Notes: generated from the sequence alone by a model not told the origin. Shown: positions 55,251-64,000, numbered from the stretch's first letter. The stretch: DNA of 64,000 nt from Sycobia sp. Sy_11 (GCA_018907035.1 JACCIC010000210.1:433001-497000), one strand, 5' to 3'. Made by a program: numbers and translations.

Positions 55251-55616
55251 TGTATAGAGAATGAGGTCACCTCCCGAAACGATGCCGCTCTCGCTATATT
55301 ATATTAGATAATGGGAGAGTGAGATATGGGGAACGACTCGTTTCATCAGTTTCATACATTAAAATTTAATATACGTGAGAGAAAAGGCGAACACCCTTAA
55401 TGCTAGAGGAGGGGAGAGCATGAGATACATTACACACGAGTATACTTTGGGTTCTCTACTAGAGGGAAGGGGGGGCATGTCACACTTGAAAGGTTAGTCG
55501 ACTTTAGGTGTAGCAGAATACCTTTATGTACCGTGATGCCTATAACAAAGTCAACTACTTTTTTTTATTCTTTTATTTCTTTTTTCATTTTTCTTCTTCT
55601 TTGAATTAAGCAATAT
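55250..55616. other. Left flank of the Polinton, possible terminal repeat
   Basis: No gene is present. A less AT-rich stretch (55250-55500) with G-rich runs precedes the 3' end of the capsid gene. A Polinton terminal inverted repeat would be expected here, but its partner would lie beyond the window, so it cannot be tested. Confidence 0.35.
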
Positions 55617-56858
55617 TTAAATAACCTTTCTTACATCTCTACTGATGGGATTATACTGAACTATGCGATCGTGCAAGATCAAGTAATAAGCTGTAGTATT
55701 GGCTGAAAAGTTCTCTTTAGCCTCAAATTCTAAACGTACATCTACAGGAACGCTGTTTAGAGATTCATATTGTCGTGAGCAATCAATCACTATGAGAGGT
55801 TTATTATCGAAAAACTGTTTCTTTGAAAGTAGTTGTTGAGGATCCCTTGTAGAGTATGTTTTTTGGAAATTTGCATACATATCACAAAGTACTGCATATT
55901 GATTATTAGATATGTCAAGGTTTAAATTATTGTATGGATAATATTGGGAATTCAAAAAAAGTCTCACGTTAGTAATATTGCAATGATCAAAACGATTGGT
56001 GTTTGCGGATGCTTCAGATTTTTTCTTTGTCTGTAAGTCGACAATCACATAACGTGATTTCTCCAATTGATTGGAATTTTTCACTGTCCACACATGCTTA
56101 TTGGCGCTTGGCAGAACAGGATATTCAAATAGTTCCCATGAACGATAACACATTGGGATGGGATTATCTTTGCCAATGAAATTTAAAAGTTTGATTTTTT
56201 CTTTATCAGAAGCAATGACATAAGGCATTAACCATTCTATCTTTGTTATTTTTATGTTATATGCTTCATATGTAGTATTATTACCAACAATACTACCTTC
56301 CTGGATTATGGCATTCAGTTCAGATCTTGATCTTACCAGAATGAGTTCATGTTTCATGTTAATTACAATTTTTCTGTAATCTTCTGCGAAGCCCAAAATC
56401 ATACTTAGAGGAATAGAAACGTCGAAGTTTCCATGCCTATCTATCAATGTTCTCGTTGTTTCTTCGTTGCCAATCCAGCCTGCATTTTCAAGCATGAGCG
56501 TCTCGTTGGTATTGAATGAAGCCCATCCTTTCATGACACTACTCAATCCAACATTTTTACTTTTGTCTATCTCAACGCCATTAATTTCGTAGCGAATTTC
56601 ATCAAAAAGATGACAAATACCATTGTTGACGAATCTAGATTTAGTTGGTGCATTTCCAGCAGTGTTTTGTAATTTTCCATAGATATGGATAGAACTACGT
56701 GATGGCAGAAGACACAGATCTTGGTGTTGGATGGAAATGCGAATTTCATCATTATGATCAAAGTTTAGTGATGTGTATGGTTGATGTGCGTGAATTTCAT
56801 AATGAGCAATTGACTCATCGAATGCTACACCTGGTTGAATTTTTAGTATTTCGTCCAT
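55617..56858 (-). CDS. Double-jelly-roll-type major capsid protein
   Basis: The 413-residue protein starts at ATG 56858 with no interruptions. It is rich in beta-forming and Asn/Asp-containing segments, with 'LNFDHNDEIRISIQHQDLCL' early, 'HLFDEIRYEINGVEID' near residue 85, and the C-terminal 'FSANTTAYYLILHDRIVQYN'. By recall this matches insect proteins described as having a double-jelly-roll-like capsid fold; no search was run. Its place next to protease and minor capsid genes supports a shell role. It is the best-preserved gene of the element. It is shorter than many Polinton hexon-like proteins. Confidence 0.75.
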   Translation of the reverse strand: MDEILKIQPGVAFDESIAHYEIHAHQPYTSLNFDHNDEIRISIQHQDLCLLPSRSSIHIYGKLQNTAGNAPTKSRFVNNGICHLFDEIRYEINGVEIDKSKNVGLSSVMKGWASFNTNETLMLENAGWIGNEETTRTLIDRHGNFDVSIPLSMILGFAEDYRKIVINMKHELILVRSRSELNAIIQEGSIVGNNTTYEAYNIKITKIEWLMPYVIASDKEKIKLLNFIGKDNPIPMCYRSWELFEYPVLPSANKHVWTVKNSNQLEKSRYVIVDLQTKKKSEASANTNRFDHCNITNVRLFLNSQYYPYNNLNLDISNNQYAVLCDMYANFQKTYSTRDPQQLLSKKQFFDNKPLIVIDCSRQYESLNSVPVDVRLEFEAKENFSANTTAYYLILHDRIVQYNPISRDVRKVI

Positions 56859-57037
56859 TTTTTTTCAGAAAGCAGCAGAAAATTATACAGCTAATTTTTT
56901 TCCACGAACTTTTAGACCTAGACTTTGGAGGAACTGAATGTTCTTCAGTGTTAACGGTTTCAAACTATTCAATCGACTGATTGTCGATTGCCATGATGGA
57001 GTACTTATATGTGTGCTAGAATTATAAACAATCCCCA

Positions 57038-57724
57038 TTATATAGATTTGATATGAAGTCTAACAGTGATTTCCTCTTCTCGAAAATTAACTAGATTGCC
57101 GTCCTGATCGACAATTCGAACTTGTATATTATCTATGCACTTAACACTAAGTGGTAGATATATAACATGTGATGGAATTTCAATGATTTTATATCCTGGA
57201 GGAACACTGGGAAAGAATTCATGAATAGTATGAACTTTTTGGTTGTTAATGAAAGCTCCTGCAGTAATGTTACACTCGACTCTGAGTGCGTTGATTTTCA
57301 ATATTTTCACTGGTAAATCAGAACGGTGTTCTATATTTTCTTTGAGAGTACGAGGAGTAAAACCCAACACTCGACCGATTGATTTTTCAGGTCTAAGGTC
57401 TAACGAAACACTGCACTTAATTCCACTTTTAAATGTATTATTGTTAGCTTTCAAGGAAAATTCAATTCCTTTTGATTTCAATGTATTAGATAAAAATTGA
57501 TTTATATCATCAATCTCGTAACTACCAATGGGGATAGTAATAATTTCTCCTTTTAAATGAAGTTGATTATTTGTATTGTCAATATTTGGAATTGAATTAA
57601 AGGTTAAAAGTTCGACTAAACCTAAAACATAATTTTTCTGCTTTGGTAATTCAATCGATGGAAAGTATTGGGCTTCTAAGACAGAAGATTTTCCTGAAAG
57701 AGTCAAAGTGAAACTATCTTCCAT
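57038..57724 (-). CDS. Second capsid-like protein (penton-like, inferred)
   Basis: From the ATG at 57724 the protein has 228 residues; the frame is open further up to a TTG at 57748. Near the N-terminus are 'SFTLTLSGKSS' and 'YFPSIELPKQKNYVLGLVEL'. The middle has many alternating hydrophobic strands, and there is a PPGYKIIEIP turn near residue 180. No enzyme motif is seen. Position and composition suggest a single-jelly-roll vertex protein. That function is inferred. Confidence 0.6.
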   Translation of the reverse strand: MEDSFTLTLSGKSSVLEAQYFPSIELPKQKNYVLGLVELLTFNSIPNIDNTNNQLHLKGEIITIPIGSYEIDDINQFLSNTLKSKGIEFSLKANNNTFKSGIKCSVSLDLRPEKSIGRVLGFTPRTLKENIEHRSDLPVKILKINALRVECNITAGAFINNQKVHTIHEFFPSVPPGYKIIEIPSHVIYLPLSVKCIDNIQVRIVDQDGNLVNFREEEITVRLHIKSI

Positions 57725-57769
57725 GACTGATTGAGCGAAAATGATCAAATTTTATCTGACAAATTCTTT

Positions 57770-58152
57770 TTATAGACTTTCAGTTAAAAAACGAAGACAA
57801 AGATGACCGCAAATGAATGAGTCGAAATTCTGATATCTTGTATAGTTGTATTTCACTTCTTTCACATTGAAATATTTCATAAGATCTATGGGAGGTTTGA
57901 GGTCACCAAAGCTATCAAAGTAGGTGACGTCAGATCCTCTCTTTCGATAACTGACCCAATGAGTACCTTTATTTTGCGAATCATCGAGATTAAAAATGAC
58001 AGATTCGTTATTCCATGGTCCATTACGAGGAAGGCTATTTCTCATGTAAACACCTCGAAAATGTGGAATTTGTAATATATGTGCATATTTTATAAGATCA
58101 AAGTTTGTTAGTGGATGATTTGGCAAAATTAAATTGAAGTTTTTTTTTTCTT
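57770..58152 (-). CDS. Adenovirus-type cysteine protease (capsid maturation)
   Basis: Cysteine protease of the adenain type, expected to process capsid precursors. Counting from the TTG at 58126, His56 is in 'GTHWVSY', Asp71 in 'YFDSFGD', Gln99 lies before 'NFDSF', and Cys106 is in 'CGHLCLRFL', giving the His-Asp-Gln-Cys arrangement. Conserved N-terminal sequence 'LTNFDLIKYA' precedes the first ATG (57 bp into the conserved block), so an ATG start would lose it. The frame is open upstream only to about 58152, inside the PLA2 gene, where a run of ten A lies. It overlaps that gene by 29 bp or more. Confidence 0.8.
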
Positions 58153-58925
58153 TTCATTAGACCGTGTCCGACATGCGGTTTGAGAAATAATCCCATTCCA
58201 CGTTTATATGGCTTCAGATAGAGACCTTTACCTAAAGCAATAGCTTCCATCGTCTTATTATGTCGCTTACTTTCTTGATAATCTTTCTGAGCAGCTTTAG
58301 CATCATTTACTGCTTTAGCTATTCCAGCAGCACCTCCGGCTAAAGCACCAGTTGCACTTAGTCCTGCGAACAGTGGAATAAGGAAAGGAAGAACTCCGCC
58401 AATTTTAGACGGAAGGGGTATCACATGTGGAATGAGAACTTTCTTCTTACAACCACTATTCTTAAGAGCTTGACGAGCACCTTTTAAGGCGGACTGTATG
58501 ACTTTGCGTGAATGTTTACCTGATTTCAATGATTTTTTCGCTGCTGTCACCAATTTGTTGAATTTCAGCCCCATTCCAGTTTTTGCCTTTAATTTCATAG
58601 CGCTGGCAACCGCTAGAGCTGAGGCTTTCTCCGCAAGACTAGCATCTTTAGCTTTAATCAGTTGCCAAGCTTTATTAGCAAGCTTTATGTCAGCCACTTT
58701 ACGATTACTGTTTTTATTAGAGTACTCAATGTCATGTTCTTTACATGCCTTATCTAGTTCATTTATTCCCGGATCACCCCTTTTTAATCGCTTTGTTAAT
58801 TTAGTTCCAGGGCCACAGTATTGATAACCAGGAAGATGCATTTCGATAGGTAAATTGTTGATTACTCTATCGAGCAATCCACGTCCTTCCTTTTTTGAAT
58901 GCTTCCGAGTTTTATGCTCAATCAT
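58098..58925 (-). CDS. Minor capsid protein with phospholipase A2-like domain
   Basis: 275 residues from ATG 58925. Residues 34-70 have 'YQYCGPGTKL' (calcium loop), then 'GINELDKACKEHDIEY' with the His-Asp catalytic pair at 64-65, and a further Asp at 79. This is the compact PLA2 seen in parvovirus VP1 proteins and reported in adintovirus-like elements. The middle is basic and Ala/Lys rich. Residues about 180-210 are hydrophobic ('GVLPFLIPLFAGLSATGALA'). The tail has repeated 'GLYLKPYKRG'/'GLFLKP' phrases. A membrane-penetration role during entry is inferred. The frame is intact. Confidence 0.8.
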   Translation of the reverse strand: MIEHKTRKHSKKEGRGLLDRVINNLPIEMHLPGYQYCGPGTKLTKRLKRGDPGINELDKACKEHDIEYSNKNSNRKVADIKLANKAWQLIKAKDASLAEKASALAVASAMKLKAKTGMGLKFNKLVTAAKKSLKSGKHSRKVIQSALKGARQALKNSGCKKKVLIPHVIPLPSKIGGVLPFLIPLFAGLSATGALAGGAAGIAKAVNDAKAAQKDYQESKRHNKTMEAIALGKGLYLKPYKRGMGLFLKPHVGHGLMKRKKKLQFNFAKSSTNKL

Positions 58926-59021
58926 CTTTGGCAGTCAAATTATAACTGATGATCGAAAATATAAAATCAACATTTATATATTTACTTCAGTTAATGATAA
59001 ACTAGACTTTGTCATATCAAC
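58926..59021. promoter_or_regulatory. Divergent promoter region
   Basis: 96 bp separate the start codons of the minus-strand PLA2 gene and the plus-strand ATPase gene. It is AT-rich with 'atttatatattta' near 58970-58983, a candidate TATA element usable in both directions. No other site was resolved. Confidence 0.5.
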
Positions 59022-59712
59022 ATGGATTTCACTGAGCAGAACGTGAAACTTCCTGTCGCTAACTTTGATTTTGGAAAGGAAAAAAGAAGGAAGCGACACG
59101 GAGAATTGCTACCAGATAGTATACGAGCAGTATTCTGCGGTCCATCAAACTGCGGAAAAACAAATAGCTTATTAGCTTTAATCACTCATCCCAATGGTCT
59201 TAGATTCGAGAATGTGTATGTTTATTCAAAATCCTTAAATCAACCAAAGTATCAATTTCTCAAAAAAGTCATAGAACCAGTCGAAGGCATCTCATATTTC
59301 CCGTTTAGTGAACATGAATCTGTAATATCACCGGATGAAGCATTGCCCAATTCAATTATGATTTTTGATGATGTAGCTTGTGAGAAGCAAGATAACGTCA
59401 GAGCATTTTTGTGTATGGGGAGACATAAAAGTGTAGACTGCTTCTACCTATGCCAGTCATATGCTCATATACCAAAACATCTTATTAGAGATAATATTAA
59501 TATGCTAGTAATTTATCGACAAGATGATGTGAATTTAAAACATATTTATGATGACCTTGTCAATACTGATCGGTCTTTCAACGAAATTCGTAATCATTGT
59601 TCTGAATGCCGTAAATGATAAACATGGATTTGCTGTTATTGATAAACATAGAATCATGGATGCTGGTAGATACAGAAAAGGTTTTGACTGTTTTGCAATA
59701 AAAAGAAATTAA
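59022..59712 (+). pseudogene. Packaging ATPase (FtsK/HerA type), 3' frameshift
   Basis: The protein would pump DNA into capsids. The frame opens at ATG 59022. Walker A is 'FCGPSNCGKTNSLLAL' (about residues 38-53) and Walker B 'SIMIFDDVAC' (about 110-119), with an arginine-containing 'MGRHKSVDCFYLCQSY' segment after it. The frame stops at 59618 after 'HCSECRK', but family-like sequence continues in the +1 frame ('RYRKGFDCFAIKRN') to TAA 59710-59712. A single-base shift near 59608 has therefore removed about 30 C-terminal residues. The core domain is complete. Confidence 0.8.
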
Positions 59713-59757
59713 AAAACCTTAATCACTTAGTTCAATTTTACACAGAAACACGACACC

Positions 59758-60612
59758 ATGTCGGACTTTGAGAAAGAAAAGGGTATCCTTAGCGAGCTGT
59801 TACAAGCTCGTAAGGCTATTAAAAGAAAATCTGCACTATTGAAACAGGAGACAGAGAATCTCGAAAAAGTTGTAGGAGATACATTGAAGAGCATTAGAAA
59901 ACCAACTAGATCCCGAAAAAAGTTGAGTTTTATGATAGATAATAATATTCGCTCAGCTTCCATAAATGATTATGATTCCAATGATGATTTTGTCTCATTA
60001 GATAACTCCATGATGAATTCGATATTCAAATCTATGGATGAAGACAATGTTACAACTAATATTTTAGATCAAAGCCGCAGTTAATTTGACAACATGTATG
60101 GAGTAAGAAATATTGGAGGAATATACATGCTTGGCGATTCTGAAATTAAATTTGATGATAATAAAATAAAAGTGAAAGATTTAACTTACCCTAAAAGTAA
60201 TGGACTAATGAAGCTACTTATTAAAAAACAACCAGACGACACATTAATAAGTGCAGGAGATCGTGAAAATTATCGCAGTATTCTAGAAGCAACAAGTGCT
60301 CACCGGAAAAAAACATAGTAAAGATGAATTTATACGCTCATCCAAGAGTAGAAAATATTTCAACATCATTGCACCAATGTTTCGCACCAGTGCAGTCATA
60401 CAAAAAAAAGAGGGGGAGGAGGAGGTCACTTACCTAAATATAAAATAGCAAAGAAAGATTGTTCAATAGAGTTAGTGTACTGGGATGATCCGAATGAGCT
60501 TGTTGAGAGACTAGGATGACTAATTTCCGAACTATCAGCTGGAAATAACAATCATATCAATGAAATCCATTCAATTATTGAGGAACTGCGTGAAATAGGA
60601 TATATATATTAA
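59758..60612 (+). pseudogene. Polinton accessory gene, coiled coil plus conserved domain
   Basis: The first 108 codons (59758-60084) form a basic coiled coil 'ARKAIKRKSALLKQETENLE' and an acidic linker. After an in-frame TAA at 60082-60084 the same frame continues with 'YMLGDSEIKFDDNKIKV' and 'YRSILEATSAH' to 60318. Further family-like sequence, 'YWDDPNELVERL' and 'GNNNHINEIHSIIEELREIG', lies in another frame at 60474-60612, with a TGA inside. By recall this layout matches a widespread insect family of unknown function (I believe named DUF8207), unverified. No catalytic motif is seen. Confidence 0.6.
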
Positions 60613-60645
60613 TACACATTCGTCTATTCTTCAATCAGTATCATC

Positions 60646-61193
60646 ATGATTCTCGATTTGCTTGGAAGATATTTGAGAGACTCGAAGGGGAGTCGAGGTC
60701 CTCCAAGCGTTGGATACAATTTCACAACAGATCGCAATTTTGATATAGAAAATAAACGACTTTGTATGTTGTATGTTAGTGAAGCTATTGAAACTACTGA
60801 TGCAGTTTGTGTGAAAACATTATATTCAATCTTGGAGAAGGAACTAAATACTAAACATTTAAAAATTAATGAAATTCAAAAAGTAAACGAGAAACATCAC
60901 GAACAAAATGGTATGATAACTGAAGGGAAAATCAAAGAACTTTATCAAATCATTTGAAATTGGAAGAAAGAATAAATAATTTGGATAAAAATCTTATGAA
61001 AACCAATCAGGATAAATCAGAACTGGAATCGAAATTGAAAAATCTTAGTGATTCACATACACGTTTAAAAAATAATATCACACAATCAGTTTCGAATTTG
61101 AACGGTATTATAATAGATATTAATAGGAAAACAAATGCATCGACAAAATCAGCAAAGGCAATGTCAGCAGGAAGTAAAACAAAAAGTGATTGA
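60646..61193 (+). pseudogene. Polinton accessory gene, possible fibre-like protein
   Basis: From ATG 60646, 'GYNFTTDRNFDIENKRLC' is followed by 'DAVCVKTLYSILEKELN', then continuous helix-forming, coiled-coil-like sequence. The frame breaks near 60954-60957, where a 4-nt overlap leads to a second frame (60954-61193) with no ATG and the same heptad character. A beta turn motif ahead of a long coiled coil suggests a trimeric fibre or collar protein. This is inferred only. Confidence 0.5.
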
Positions 61194-61850
61194 AGAGCTA
61201 CAAAAACCTGCCCGTCGCAGATATAAGCGAAGAAAATATGATATACGTGGTATAGATGAAACTTGGCAAGCAGACCTTGTAGAAATGATACCCTACTCTA
61301 AGGAGAATAAAGGGTTTCGTTACTTACTCACTGTTACAGATTTATTTTCGAAGTATGCTTGGGCTAAACCAGTAAAGTCAAAGAATGGTAACGATGTTAC
61401 TCTCGCCATGAATACGTACTATGAATACGAATGGAGGAGTACCATCAAATCTACAAACCGATCAAGGAAAAGAATTTTACAATTCACACTTCCAAAACCT
61501 CATGAAAAAGTATAAGATAAATCTATACTCTTCACACAGTATATTTATATACTATACACTTCAATACTTCATGCAAGTATTTGTGAACGATTTAATAGAA
61601 CATTAAAAAATGCAATGTGGATACAATTCAGCAAACAAGGAAACTACAAATGGATAGGTATCCTACCAGATTTACTGAAAGCTTACAATTCAAGAAGACA
61701 TCGAACAATAGGAATTGAGCCGGTAAATATAAACCGAGAAAACGAATGGGAGATGAAGAAGCGTTTTTCAATTGAGATAATTGCAAGGAAAAAACCGAAA
61801 GACAATGTCAGAGATAATGTACGAATAATCGTAAATATTTTTTCGATATA

Positions 61851-61911
<61 letters not shown>

Positions 61912-62237
61912 GTATATCGGATATATATTATATTCGATATATATAATATTTTATCGTAATAATTTTTTAAAAAGGCTATACACCTCATTGGTCTAGTGAA
62001 ATTTTTACAATATCAAGAATTGTAAAAATTGATCCAGTAACTTATCGCCTTAAAGATTATTACGATAAGCCTGTATTTCATAAAAAGCCTGGGGGTTTTT
62101 ATGAAACTAAAATTCAAAAGACTTAGTATTCCGAAATTTATCTAGTAGAAAAAGTGCTAAAACGGAGTGGTAACCGCGTATATGTTAATTGGTTAGGATT
62201 CAATATTGAGCATAATAGTTGGATAAATAAAAAATAA
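61135..62237 (+). pseudogene. Polinton integrase with chromodomain, broken
   Basis: Retrovirus-type integrase for element insertion. 'TWQADLVEMIPYSKENKGFR' has the first catalytic Asp (about 61260-61310). 'LQTDQGKEFYNSHF' has the second (about 61450-61491). 'CERFNRTLKNAMW' has the Glu (about 61578-61616). These lie in three frames, with shifts near 61415 and 61540. A (TA)n-rich insertion (61845-61970) splits the C-terminal part, which resumes with 'KGYTPHWSSEIFTISR'. After a TAG near 62127, a chromodomain-like end reads 'YLVEKVLKRSGNRVYVNWLG' and 'HNSWI'. All catalytic residues survive, but the gene cannot be read through. Confidence 0.85.
61845..61972. repeat. (TA)n insertion within the integrase gene
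   Basis: A pure TA tract at 61858-61905, then further 'atatata' variants, lies between 'taaatattttttcg' and 'ttttttaaaaagg', which would be adjacent codons in an unbroken gene. Confidence 0.85.
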
Positions 62238-62430
62238 ATTAATTGAATACAAGATATAATATAAGTATCATACATGGATAGGTATAAGGACACTAATTTG
62301 AAAGTAAATAAGAAAGACAATGTATTATGATTGAAATATTTATTTATGTAATTAAGATATACATATTTTTTGTTTTTGACAAATAAATAATAAAAAGAAA
62401 TGAAACAATGTGTTTTATTATTATTATTAC
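62238..62430. terminator. Convergent 3' ends with polyadenylation signals
   Basis: The plus-strand integrase and the minus-strand small gene converge here. AATAAA-type hexamers appear on the plus strand at 62224-62240 and 62383-62392; AT-rich sequence fills the gap. No gene is present. Confidence 0.4.
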
Positions 62431-62905
62431 TTAAGAAGTAGAAGTATTAAACTTAAAACAACTACCACTCCGATACTCTATAAATAAACAAAGCTGATTT
62501 GCTTTATTAGCTATATTTATGAAAAATTCTTCATTTTTAATATGGCTGACGATATCTTTTGCGGTAAGAATATTTGAAAGTTTTCATGTATCTCCGCCAC
62601 TACTTTCGTACCATATTTTGTGGAGACTTGCTTAAGGTAGTCACCATGTACTGATGATTTTTCTCCAATTCCGTACATTTCTTCCTCGGCAAGAAGTCGC
62701 TTTCCGAAATTTTATTCAGAGTGGTTCAATCTATTCTAAAAAAAATTAATATTTTATTAATTCTAGCATATTTTTTCTAAGAGAAAAGTAACTATGAATC
62801 TTACCTTACTAGAATAGTCTTTTTTTTGGAGAAGGGCGACAATTCTCAAACTGTTCAACTGTTCGAATGAGTTCTTCATCATCTTCAGTCTGTTAATATA
62901 GATGA
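62431..62905 (-). pseudogene. Small SSB/OB-fold-like Polinton gene, frameshifted
   Basis: Minus-strand pieces: 'TEDDEELIRTVEQFEN' (62840-62895); then, beyond a possible intron (donor 'gtaagatt' near 62805, acceptor 'ttttttttag' near 62735), 'LPRKKCTELEKNHQYMV' (about 62640-62690). 'VSTKYGTKVVAEIHENFQIF' and 'LPQKIS' follow in the next frame (62560-62630). 'NEEFFINIANKANQLCLFIE' leads in a third frame to TAA 62431-62433. The KYG-K-V/FQ-FLP pattern resembles a short family common in insect Polintons and related elements, possibly single-strand DNA binding. That role is inferred. Confidence 0.5.
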
Positions 62906-62975
62906 TTCCCCACCACAATTTCTGCCCCTTCCATTGCCTCAGGGAGTACCTCCCTTCTCTCGACTTTAACTGAGC

Positions 62976-64000
62976 TTATCCCTTCCAATACTTCCAAGAT
63001 TTGTTCAGGATTCCATTCATGTAATAGTTCATCCGATGTATAACGCTTATTGGTTCACCTTCACTGCTATAAAGCGTGATCCTTTCTCGTGCAGCTTGAT
63101 ATTCATTGGTTGCTTTATCACCCCTCTCCTCTTCTGCGTGTACATCTAGCATTACTCGAATCTCATTGGTGATCTTATTCTGCCTCTCTTCTTCCTTAGT
63201 AGCTGCATGTACTTGAGGTACTCTTCCATTAGTCTCGTCGTATCCCCTCACATTACCATTTCCCTCCTCTATTTGATGACTTTTACTTTCCATTATTTCC
63301 CTCTCTACCTGACTTGCAGCTTGCGACATTTGCTCTTCTAGGATTTTATAGTGACCCCAAGGTAATGTGTCTGTAGTATTGGGCAATAAGTATCTTTTAT
63401 CATCAAATGGACTGAGGGCAATTTTTTTCTGTTTTTCTGTATGCACTATGTGTAATTTTGAGCGAATGGTGCACTTCTCTCATTGTATAATTACGAGGTC
63501 TTCTAGACATCTTCTATAATCATCGAATGTAATTGATTTCTTCACTACACCCGATTTAATACGTTTAGCTTTTTTTACTATCCGTCCTCCTTCAACTAAA
63601 ATACTGTACATTTTACTTCGTAAACCAAGAAATTCCATCATGATTTTTCCATTACATTCATCTTTCATTAGTCCAGGCACTTTTTTATTTTGTCGTGGAA
63701 TACCATACTGATTATTTTCGTCATAATCAGAAGTATCAAATCTTTGAATATCTTCTTTCGTTATTTAATACATATCAATATCCTCTACTTCATATATCAA
63801 GCTATCAGTATCAGTATACAAGAACTTACACTTTTTGCCCACTCGACGTTTCATGTAAGAGTAGTGAAAATCATACACTAATGTCTTTGATAGATCGAGC
63901 ATACAAAGCCCAACGTAGATCGGCTTTTTGATTGTTACACTTGTTTTCTTAAGCTGAATGACAACTAAATTTTCATCGAAAATTGCACAGCTATGATAAG
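62976..64000 (-). pseudogene. polB: Protein-primed DNA polymerase B, C-terminal part
   Basis: The N-terminal portion lies beyond 64000. The palm has 'KPIYVGLCMLDLSKTLVYDF' (about 63860-63930) and the catalytic 'YTDTDSL' at 63798-63818. Thumb-like '[20 protein letters not shown]' and '[13 protein letters not shown]' follow. Then come 'KIALSPFDDKRYLLPNTTDT' and 'LPWGHY', which usually end the protein. Here about 110 more residues, Glu/Lys rich, run to 62976. Two stops interrupt one frame: TAA at 63765-63767, soon after the catalytic motif, and TGA at 63480-63482. It is inactive as written. Confidence 0.88.

Larger units (their letters stand above)
55617..64000. mobile_element. Polinton/Maverick-type endogenous DNA virus, partial
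   Basis: Nine gene positions fit the Polinton/adintovirus set. Capsid protein, second capsid-like protein, adenovirus-type protease and PLA2-like minor capsid lie on the minus strand. Packaging ATPase, two accessory genes and integrase are on the plus strand. An SSB-like gene and polymerase B are on the minus strand. The element continues past 64000. Capsid-side genes are open; the others carry stops or shifts. Confidence 0.88.

Overview
The window is repeat-dense, AT-rich animal DNA. It looks like an insect and most likely a hymenopteran, possibly an ant; this is inferred from the mix of mariner, gypsy, BEL, Copia, Penelope and Polinton relics and from the many (TA)n and (GA)n microsatellites. 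There are no bacterial operons, ribosome binding sites or CRISPR arrays. Almost every recognisable coding stretch belongs to a mobile element, and most are broken by stops or frameshifts.

Layout. 1-0.68 kb: tail of a Ty3/gypsy pol. 0.7-7.7 kb: AT-rich DNA with diverged tandem repeats, two decayed mariners and a 458-bp mariner deletion derivative (7009-7466) nested in an unclassified dispersed repeat. 8.2-11.4 kb: GC-rich and T-rich blocks with a TATA-type promoter and a short coiled-coil reading frame. 11.6-17.6 kb: a near-complete but mutated gypsy element (gag, protease, RT, RNase H, spacer, integrase). 19.8-22.9 kb: pieces of a second gypsy on the minus strand. 27.6-29.7 kb: a long inverted repeat whose left arm is split by an apparently intact mariner, next to a scrap of a Polinton-type capsid gene. 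31.15-31.8 kb: a candidate spliced host gene on the minus strand. 34-36.4 kb: piggyBac and gag relics and the second copy of the dispersed repeat. 39.4-44 kb: an internally deleted BEL/Pao element with minisatellite-bearing LTRs. 44.5-47.2 kb: LTR-like promoters and a Penelope GIY-YIG fragment. 51.5-55.1 kb: mariner, Copia and non-LTR RT fragments joined end to end.

The most interesting part is 55.6-64.0 kb, a Polinton/Maverick-type endogenous DNA virus that runs off the right edge. Its minus-strand morphogenesis genes (double-jelly-roll-type capsid protein, a second capsid-like protein, an adenovirus-type protease, a phospholipase A2-like minor capsid protein) are still open. The packaging ATPase, two accessory genes, the integrase with chromodomain, a small OB/SSB-like gene and the protein-primed DNA polymerase B are all interrupted. 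The ATPase and PLA2 genes diverge from a 96-bp intergenic promoter region; the integrase and polymerase modules converge near 62.3 kb. A capsid gene fragment of the same family at 29.6 kb shows that this virus-like family has inserted more than once nearby.

All family assignments come from motif recognition by eye; no searches were run.
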